This document shows positions 1-4,153 of a DNA stretch of 6,535 nucleotides, piece by piece. The stretch comes from Planctomycetota bacterium (lineage in GTDB: Bacteria; Planctomycetota; Phycisphaerae; UBA1845; Fen-1342): positions 1 to 6,535 of the forward strand of contig JAUWXH010000123.1 of the NCBI GenBank assembly GCA_030616465.1, read 5' to 3'. A program made the position numbers and the translations under genes. The first letter of the stretch is position 1; every line of letters begins with the position of its first letter. A model generated the notes under the pieces. It saw only the letters and a list, made by a program, of their open reading frames with translations. It did no database searches and was not told where the DNA came from.

Positions 1-297
1 CCCACCCATTTGTAGGCCCAGGAAGCAGATGCGCACTGCCAAACCCATCAGCAGCCCCAGCAGGATCTCGGCCCCCATCGCCAGGGCCAGCCCGCCGGGC
101 GTATCGGGCAGGTCATGGTGAATCTCCACAAACGGGGTGACGAGGGCGGCCAGCCCCATGACAAACAGGGCGCGCAACCTCACCGACATCCACAGCGCGC
201 CGAACAGCGGCTGCATCATGATCATGGCGCCCAGACGGGACGCGACCATGACAAACACCGGCAGCTTCAAGTAGTGCGCGATCAGCTCGTATGGCAT
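1..297 (-). CDS. fliR: FliR, flagellar type III export gate protein (N-terminal 99 residues; 3' end beyond the window)
   Basis: FliR is an inner-membrane component of the flagellar type III export gate, where one copy completes the helical FliP5-FliQ4-FliR1 assembly at the centre of the basal body. The visible N-terminal 99 residues begin MPYELIAHYLKLPVFVMVAS and contain the family pattern: a first hydrophobic segment with the Arg-Leu-Gly-Ala core (residues 21-24), the 'QPLFGALWMSVRLRALFVMG' stretch (29-48) matching the conserved pro-phe-gly/vpvrvRall region, and a third hydrophobic segment with AEILLGLLMGLAVRI (76-90). FliR is usually about 260 residues, so roughly 60% is missing to the left. 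The ATG at 297 is chosen because an in-frame TGA lies three codons upstream (305-307). The Shine-Dalgarno sequence is weak (GGAACGG at a distance). It follows fliQ after a 98-base spacer. Identification is firm; only completeness is unknown. Confidence 0.93.
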   Translation of the reverse strand, partial: MPYELIAHYLKLPVFVMVASRLGAMIMMQPLFGALWMSVRLRALFVMGLAALVTPFVEIHHDLPDTPGGLALAMGAEILLGLLMGLAVRICFLGLQMGG

Positions 298-395
298 CAG
301 CGCTCAGCCGTTCCGTCGCACGTGTGGTGTTGACTACACAGAAAGCGTCCCACCCCAGCTCCACTCAACCCTTTGAACACTCAACAACCTCCCCC
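298..395. other. fliQ-fliR spacer with short repeats
   Basis: This 98-base spacer is the longest non-coding gap in the export-gate part of the operon. It contains a direct repeat of cactcaac at 362-369 and 378-385, arranged so that TCAA, TTGA and TCAA half-sites alternate at four-base intervals (365-384). A TGGGACG motif on the minus strand (346-352) resembles the first half of a sigma-54 promoter, but the -12 half is not there. No T-tract terminator or convincing promoter is visible. It may be only a spacer. Confidence 0.35.
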
Positions 396-650
396 TCACC
401 AGCCCGCAAACATGCTGCGCATGAACTCAACCATGCGCCCGGTCAGCCACGGCACGAAGAAAATCGCGGCTCCGAACATCGCTATAATCTTGGGTGCAAT
501 GCTGAGTGTCTGGTCCTGAAGCTGCGTGATGACCTGAACCAGGCTGACGAGGATACCCACGACGATGCCGGTGGCAAGCACCGGTGCGGCGAGGATCAAA
601 GCGGTCAGAAGCGCCTCGCGTCCAAGATCCAAGGCCACAGGTAGGTCCAT
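396..650 (-). CDS. fliQ: FliQ, flagellar type III export gate protein
   Basis: FliQ is a small two-helix inner-membrane protein; about four copies join FliP and FliR in the export gate through which rod, hook and filament subunits pass. The 84-residue product is close to the usual 89. It has an N-terminal REALLTALILAAPVLATGIV segment (11-30) leading into the first membrane hairpin. The family signature follows: SLVQVITQLQDQTLSIAPKI at 36-55, corresponding to the consensus S-x-x-Q-x-x-T-Q-I-Q-[ED]-Q-T-L-S-F-x-P-K. The second hydrophobic segment (56-75) contains the conserved PW pair at 67-68. The ATG at 650 lies 13 bases after the fliP stop, and an AGGGG ribosome-binding site directly follows that stop codon, so fliP and fliQ are almost certainly cotranscribed and probably translationally coupled. 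No odd residues were seen. Confidence 0.96.
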   Translation of the reverse strand: MDLPVALDLGREALLTALILAAPVLATGIVVGILVSLVQVITQLQDQTLSIAPKIIAMFGAAIFFVPWLTGRMVEFMRSMFAGW

Positions 651-663
651 TGCTCAGGCCCCT

Positions 664-1593
664 CTAGGCTACACTCGCCAACAGCGAACCGGCAACCAGA
701 TGCCACCCATTGGCCAAGACAAACAACAACAGTTTGAAGGGCAACGAAATCAACACCGGCGGCAGCATCATCATGCCCATCGACACCAGGACCGTGGCGA
801 TCACCATATCGATCACGAGAAAGGGTAGATATATCCGGAATCCCAGAACGAACGCCGCCTTGAGCTCGCTGAGGAGAAAAGCAGGGACCAGAGCCGTCAT
901 GGGCACCTCTTCCCTGGCGATTCGCTCGTTTTCCCCCACCGCCCGCTGCGCGGCGTACTCGTACATCAGGTACACGTCCTGCTCGTTCCCGGCGGCCTCG
1001 ATCTGGTTGAACATGAAGTGGCGCAGCTCGCCGCCGGCTACGGACAGCGCCTCGAGCTGGGGGAGCTCGCCTTGCAAGTAGGGATCCACGGCCTGTTCGC
1101 GGACGCGTTCCCAGGTGGGCGCCATCACCAGTAGCGTCATGAACAGGGCCAGGCCAATGAGCACCTGCGAGGGCGGCAGCGACTGGGTGCCCAGCGCCTG
1201 GCGCAACAATACCAGCACGATGAGCATACGCACAAAGCAAGTCATCATCAGGACGATGCTCGGCAGAACGGTGAGCACCGTCAGCAGGACGAAGATCTGT
1301 AGCGTTGAAGTCAGTGACTCGCGGCTGGTCGCCCTTGGCAGCCAGTGGCTGACGTCAGGGATGTGAATTGGGTCGGCGACCTGGGAAGGACTTGCTTCGC
1401 TCGTCGCCGATTCCTGTGCTGCCGCTGGCTGGACTCCTCCACAGATCAGAGCAACGCCCAGCAGAAGCGATGCGGCACGGCGGCGCCGGTGGGCACCAAT
1501 CCAGGCTGGGCTACATGCCTTAGTGTGGTGATCCGCTCCGCGGATCATCGCATACTCCATTACGATCTCGGACGGCTCCGCCGCCCGTTGCAT
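664..1593 (-). CDS. fliP: FliP, flagellar type III export gate protein
   Basis: FliP is the main subunit of the export gate pore (five copies per gate). The 309-residue product is longer than the usual ~245 because of its N-terminus. Residues 1-40 are polar and basic, ending in RRRR (37-40). A hydrophobic signal-peptide core (41-55) and a likely cleavage site near AAAQ (57-60) follow. The FliP domain occupies about 95-308: TSTLQIFVLLTVLTVLPSIV (95-114), MMTCFVRMLIVLVLLRQALG (116-135) followed by TQSLPPSQVL, the LALFMTLLVMAP segment (148-159), a periplasmic loop, then PMTALVPAFLLSELKAAFVL (231-250) and GFRIYLPFLVIDMVIATVLV (251-270). This matches the most conserved part of the family. The ATG at 1593 is preferred because GAGG lies 10 bases upstream, directly after the fliO stop. 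ATGs at 1560 and 1548 would also retain the signal sequence, with a shorter n-region, so the exact start is uncertain. Confidence 0.97.
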   Translation of the reverse strand: MQRAAEPSEIVMEYAMIRGADHHTKACSPAWIGAHRRRRAASLLLGVALICGGVQPAAAQESATSEASPSQVADPIHIPDVSHWLPRATSRESLTSTLQIFVLLTVLTVLPSIVLMMTCFVRMLIVLVLLRQALGTQSLPPSQVLIGLALFMTLLVMAPTWERVREQAVDPYLQGELPQLEALSVAGGELRHFMFNQIEAAGNEQDVYLMYEYAAQRAVGENERIAREEVPMTALVPAFLLSELKAAFVLGFRIYLPFLVIDMVIATVLVSMGMMMLPPVLISLPFKLLLFVLANGWHLVAGSLLASVA

Positions 1594-1605
1594 CCGGCAG
1601 GCGCC

Positions 1606-2448
1606 TCAGGCTCCGCCGACGGCGGCACGAACGCGGCGGATCGTACCGGCCAGTCGCTGCTTGACGTCGAAGAGTCGCGTTTCCTCCGGAGTTGTCGTCT
1701 CGCTCAGGCCTTCGTCGCGGCCGTCGTAGCCGGCCGCCTCGCGCTCCAGGCAACGGGAAAACTCGCGCGTGTGACTGTCGGCCTGTTGTTCGGCGGCTTG
1801 GCCGGCCAGACGCGCGGCCGCGTCCGCGTCGTCAACCACGTCGAGCGCGACGAGAGAGTCGTTGCTCATTCCGACGAGCACCACACGCGGGCCGACGCGC
1901 ACCAGGTGCAGGGAATGCTTCGGCGAGAGGGCGGTGCGGCTGATGATCTCGATGAGGCCGGGCCGTTTGACGCGGCGGGAAAACGGGCCGCGGCCGCCGG
2001 CTACCACCCGGTAGCCCCAGCCCAGCAGGATGATGAGGGCCACGACGGCCGCCAACGATCCGGTCGTGCGCAGCCAGGACGAACCGCCTGGATCATCCTG
2101 CTGGCTGGCGCGCAGGAATGATCCGCCGGACGGCGAGCGTCGCAGCAACTGGCTGGAGGTATCGTGTGTCGCCGCAGGGGACGCGGGTTCATCGCCGCGT
2201 TGCGGCAGCGTGTCGGCGGCCGAGGCAGGCTCGCCATCGGTGGGCAGCGTGACTTCCACCGCCGACCACGCGTCGTCGTGCGGCCGGGCCAGCATGGTAC
2301 GGGCCGGGTGGGCGTTGTCGCCCGGCTCTTCGGCGACGGCGGCAGCGCGCCCCGTCGCAGGCCGCTCGTCCTGAGCGGGCGTCGGGAGGCTCGCGAGCGC
2401 GGCGAAGACTCCCATCGCAGCCATCCTTGGCCAGCCAATTATCATCAC
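1606..2448 (-). CDS. fliO: FliO-like flagellar biosynthesis membrane protein with long N-terminal periplasmic extension
   Basis: FliO is an inner-membrane factor that helps FliP assemble into the export gate. Residues 1-26 look like a signal peptide (Arg at 8, hydrophobic 9-22, PTPAQ at 22-26). A ~100-residue Ala/Pro/Asp-rich, probably disordered periplasmic part comes next. One membrane helix (about 129-149, [16 protein letters not shown]) follows, then the FliO domain: [20 protein letters not shown] (166-185) and [20 protein letters not shown] (186-205), the usual 'L.pk.sl.lVrvG.r.vLvG' pattern. The C-terminal tail (206-280) is charged. At 280 residues it is much longer than E. coli FliO (121), but FliO is highly variable and its position between fliN and fliP supports the call. 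The boundary reads GTGATG: GTG at 2448 gives a 4-base overlap with the fliN stop, while ATG at 2445 gives a TGATG junction and 279 residues. The ATG is equally or more likely, and either implies translational coupling. Confidence 0.85.
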   Translation of the reverse strand: MMIIGWPRMAAMGVFAALASLPTPAQDERPATGRAAAVAEEPGDNAHPARTMLARPHDDAWSAVEVTLPTDGEPASAADTLPQRGDEPASPAATHDTSSQLLRRSPSGGSFLRASQQDDPGGSSWLRTTGSLAAVVALIILLGWGYRVVAGGRGPFSRRVKRPGLIEIISRTALSPKHSLHLVRVGPRVVLVGMSNDSLVALDVVDDADAAARLAGQAAEQQADSHTREFSRCLEREAAGYDGRDEGLSETTTPEETRLFDVKQRLAGTIRRVRAAVGGA

Positions 2449-3110
2449 GCGGTTTCAAGCTCGGGAATCGGACTCAGAATGTCGTTGATGCGCACGCAGA
2501 AGTTGTCGTTGAGCACCAGCACCTCGCCGCGGGCAACCAGTCGGTCGTTGACGTAGACATCCACCGGATCGCCGGCGAGCTTGTCGAGCTCGACGACCGA
2601 CCCGACGCCCAGGCGAATCACGTCCTCGATGTACATCTGCGTGCGTCCGAGCTCGATCTTGACATCGAGCTCGACGTCGTCGAGCAGGTCGATCTTGCCG
2701 AATTCGGCGGCCGGCGTGGCACCGGTCAGGTCCGGTGGGTTGAATGCTTGCGTCGTCGCCGCCACAGCGTCCATCCGATGGTCTTCGCCCGAGGATGGGG
2801 CCGCGTCAGCCGATGCTGAAGCGGTCTCGTCGACTGCGTTCAACTCAGCTTCCTCGGGCGCGGTCGCCTTCTCGGGTTCGGCGTGGTCCGTCGACGGCTT
2901 GCCGTCCTCCTGCTGCTCGGCGGCCTGGAGCGCAGCTTGTGCCTCGGCGTCCAGCTCCGGCGACGCGGCTTGTTCGTGCGACGTGGGGGGCGTCGCATCG
3001 GCCACTGCGTCCTGGCCTGGCTCGTGCGACGTGGGGGGCGTCGCATCAGTCGCCGCGTCCTGGCGTGGCTCGTGCTCTTGCGGTTTGTCGCTGCCGGGTG
3101 GTTCGGCCAT
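2445..3110 (-). CDS. fliN: FliN, flagellar motor switch (C-ring) protein with acidic repeat-bearing N-terminal extension
   Basis: FliN forms the lower part of the cytoplasmic C-ring, works with FliM in rotation switching and docks the export ATPase complex. The C-terminal third is a standard SpoA/FliN domain: [20 protein letters not shown] (138-157), then [20 protein letters not shown], then [20 protein letters not shown] (178-197) and [15 protein letters not shown]. Family proteins are often 90-140 residues; this one has 221 because of a ~137-residue N-terminal region rich in Ala, Glu, Asp, Pro and Thr. That region carries two 16-residue tandem repeats ([16 protein letters not shown] at 13-28 and [16 protein letters not shown] at 29-44). 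It shows no CheC-like domain, so this is not a typical FliY. ATG 3110 is preceded by a GGAAGTGAG purine stretch. fliM is not directly upstream, as it often is. The stop overlaps the fliO start. Confidence 0.94.
   Translation of the reverse strand: MAEPPGSDKPQEHEPRQDAATDATPPTSHEPGQDAVADATPPTSHEQAASPELDAEAQAALQAAEQQEDGKPSTDHAEPEKATAPEEAELNAVDETASASADAAPSSGEDHRMDAVAATTQAFNPPDLTGATPAAEFGKIDLLDDVELDVKIELGRTQMYIEDVIRLGVGSVVELDKLAGDPVDVYVNDRLVARGEVLVLNDNFCVRINDILSPIPELETA
2974..3069. repeat. Two tandem copies of a 48-bp repeat inside fliN
   Basis: Copies at 2974-3021 and 3022-3069 match at 43 of 48 positions by direct comparison, with the first 26 bases identical. A six-base start of a third copy follows at 3070. 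The period is a multiple of three, so each copy encodes one 16-residue unit in the FliN extension. Most mismatches are clustered in one short stretch. The pattern is that of a recent in-frame duplication in a low-complexity linker. Confidence 0.92.
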
Positions 3111-3167
3111 GACCGTCTCACTTCCTTGTGTGCGTTGGCCTTCCTGGCTCGTGTTGTGGGGCAGGCA

Positions 3168-3689
3168 TCAGCCGGACAGAATCGGAACACACCGCGGGAT
3201 CAACACCCGCTCGACGAGGTCTTCATCCCCCAATATGGGCGTCAACGCGTGCTGCACCTGCATCCGCAGCGTCTTCAGCTCGTCCTCAGCCAGAACGCGC
3301 GGGTCCGCACTGCGAACGATGCGGGCCACGATGTCGGAGATCTCGCCCTTCCGCTCGGCGACCACCGCCTCGATCCGCTCTTTCTCGTGAGCTGGGACCT
3401 TGATCACGATGTTGAGGTCGTAGATGTAGAGTCGCCCGCTCTTGGTGTTGGGGGCCTTGAACTTTTCGAGCAGGACCACCTCGGCGCTGTCCGGCTCGGC
3501 CGTCGGGTTCTCGCCCTGCACGTAATGCTCGCCGGGCTCGCCGTAGGAGGCTTCCGGGCCGCTGCCGGAGAGTTTGGCGGCGGCGTAGAAACCGATCCCC
3601 TCGACGATCGCGACAGCGGCGACGATCACGAGGGTGGTTGGAATTCGCTTCTTTTTCACGGCGTCTTGGGGGGGCGCTTCGTCTGCCAT
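3168..3689 (-). CDS. fliL: FliL, flagellar basal body-associated (stator-associated) membrane protein
   Basis: FliL is a single-pass inner-membrane protein whose periplasmic domain surrounds the stator units and supports torque or stator stability. The 173-residue product (E. coli FliL is 154) has a short basic cytoplasmic start with VKKKRIP (11-17). One membrane helix follows (about 18-38, TTLVIVAAVAIVEGIGFYAA), then a Gly/Glu/Pro linker (40-67). The periplasmic domain includes SGRLYIYDLNIVIKVP (84-99), an amphipathic HEKERIEAVVAERKGEISDI stretch (101-120) and RIVRSADPRVLAEDELKTLR (123-142), matching the family's helix-plus-'L.t.eG...Lr' layout. It ends in IPRCVPILSG rather than the F-x-x-Q ending seen in many FliL proteins. 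ATG 3689 has a GGGGA ribosome-binding site with 9-base spacing (3699-3703). The membrane topology, length and flagellar neighbours make the call secure, although sequence similarity is moderate, as is normal for FliL. Confidence 0.87.
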   Translation of the reverse strand: MADEAPPQDAVKKKRIPTTLVIVAAVAIVEGIGFYAAAKLSGSGPEASYGEPGEHYVQGENPTAEPDSAEVVLLEKFKAPNTKSGRLYIYDLNIVIKVPAHEKERIEAVVAERKGEISDIVARIVRSADPRVLAEDELKTLRMQVQHALTPILGDEDLVERVLIPRCVPILSG

Positions 3690-3740
3690 GGTTCAGATTC
3701 CCCGGCCGATGATCCTGGAAGGAAACCCTGACTTGACAGA

Positions 3741-3768
3741 TTATCGACGCTTGCGCCCTTGGGATTCA
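3741..3768 (-). promoter_or_regulatory. Possible sigma-28 (FliA)-like promoter upstream of fliL
   Basis: On the minus strand GTCGATAA (3741-3748) matches seven of eight bases of the sigma-28 -10 element GCCGATAA. A TGAA (3765-3768) stands 16 bases upstream where TAAA at ~15 is expected. The site is 51 bases upstream of the fliL ATG in the only sizeable gap of this region. The -35 is imperfect and the consensus is taken from enterobacteria, so this is a weak candidate. Confidence 0.22.
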
Positions 3769-3822
3769 CCGTCCCGCGCCGCCGACCGCGCGACCGCAGC
3801 AGTTATGAGACATTACGACAGT

Positions 3823-3844
3823 CCCGGGCATATCCTGCGCCGGG
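3823..3844 (-). other. GC-rich hairpin downstream of flbD
   Basis: The sequence can form a stem of CCCGG plus GCA pairing with TGC plus CCGGG (one bulged base, five-base loop), starting 22 bases after the flbD stop. There is no T-tract on the downstream side, so it is not a standard intrinsic terminator. It could be an RNA-stability or attenuation element, or chance in GC-rich DNA. Confidence 0.35.
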
Positions 3845-3866
3845 CGCGCAAGAATGGCCCCTCTCA

Positions 3867-4061
3867 TCAGGGAGTCGAAAAGCTGCGCAGCGCCCGCCCG
3901 TACTCGATCGCCCGCCGAACCACCTCCTCGATTGACTCCCGCACGACGAGCTGATCACCGTTGAGTAGCGTGACCATTGTGTCGGGCGTCTGCTCGACGG
4001 TCTTGATCTGCTCGGCATTCAGCACGAAGGGTCGCCCATTGATGCGTGTGAGACAGATCAT
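3867..4061 (-). CDS. flbD: FlbD/SwrD family small flagellar protein
   Basis: This 64-residue protein belongs to the FlbD family (called SwrD in Bacillus subtilis, about 71 residues, where it raises motor power, probably through stator function). It is unrelated to the Caulobacter FlbD response regulator. The family pattern is clear across almost the full length: MICLTRINGRPFVLNAEQIK (1-20), then TVEQTPDTMVTLLNGDQLVV (21-40) with the conserved PDT and L-x-N-G motifs, then RESIEEVVRRAIEYGR (41-56), matching 'V-x-E-S-x-x-E-V'. ATG 4061 has GGGAG at 4072-4076 with 10-base spacing. It sits directly after flgE, its usual neighbour in spirochaetes, Firmicutes and other lineages. Its expected downstream partners motA and motB are missing from the next position, where a 177-base spacer precedes fliL. 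The protein is probably cytoplasmic, as no signal or membrane segment is seen. Confidence 0.93.
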   Translation of the reverse strand: MICLTRINGRPFVLNAEQIKTVEQTPDTMVTLLNGDQLVVRESIEEVVRRAIEYGRALRSFSTP

Positions 4062-4135
4062 GCTGTCATGTCTCCCAGCCCGCGAGGCTGCACCGCCGCG
4101 GCGTCGCGCTCATTCTTGCGCCTAGCCTCGGGCAT
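4058..4135 (-). CDS. Possible 25-residue small ORF between flgE and flbD (same frame as flgE, ATGA overlap with flbD)
   Basis: An ATG at 4133-4135 opens a 25-codon frame starting MPEARRKNERD and ending GLGDMTA, with its TGA (4058-4060) overlapping the flbD ATG as ATGA. It is in the same frame as flgE: seven codons without a stop join the flgE TAG to this ATG, so readthrough would add 32 residues to FlgE. FlgE already has a normal family C-terminus, so this is not a broken hook-gene end. No clear ribosome-binding site precedes the ATG, which lies in a palindrome. It resembles no family I recognise and may be chance in GC-rich DNA, or a leader that couples flbD translation. Confidence 0.2.
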   Translation of the reverse strand: MPEARRKNERDAAAVQPRGLGDMTA

Positions 4136-4151
4136 GGCGATCGCCCGCCCG
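4129..4151 (-). other. Near-perfect GC-rich palindrome just after the flgE stop
   Basis: The 10-base perfect palindrome GGCGATCGCC (4136-4145) is flanked by inverted CGGGC (4129-4133) and GCCCG (4147-4151). In the flgE transcript this can fold as a strong hairpin with a GATC loop and a small internal loop, starting two bases after the TAG. No T-tract follows, so classical termination is unlikely. It may protect or end the abundant hook mRNA. Confidence 0.45.
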
Positions 4152-4153
4152 GC

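Noticed and set aside
330..352. Sigma-54 promoter before fliR (TGGGACG on the minus strand)
   Set aside because: The -24 half is close, but the -12 TTGC half and GC dinucleotide are absent at the required spacing.
605..1240. 211-codon minus-strand ORF overlapping fliP in another frame
   Set aside because: Ala/Arg/Gly-rich shadow of fliP, whose frame carries unmistakable family motifs.
2883..3731. 282-codon plus-strand ORF opposite fliN and fliL
   Set aside because: Antisense to two recognised genes and the spacer, low-complexity Arg/Leu/Val content, no family pattern.
3734..3765. TTGACA on the plus strand as a -35 box
   Set aside because: No -10 hexamer at 16-18 bases downstream, and it would point against every gene in the window.
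3770..3835. 21-codon minus-strand ORF (MPGTVV...) in the flbD-fliL spacer
   Set aside because: No ribosome-binding site, no overlap with a neighbour, and it starts inside a hairpin. Chance is the simplest explanation.
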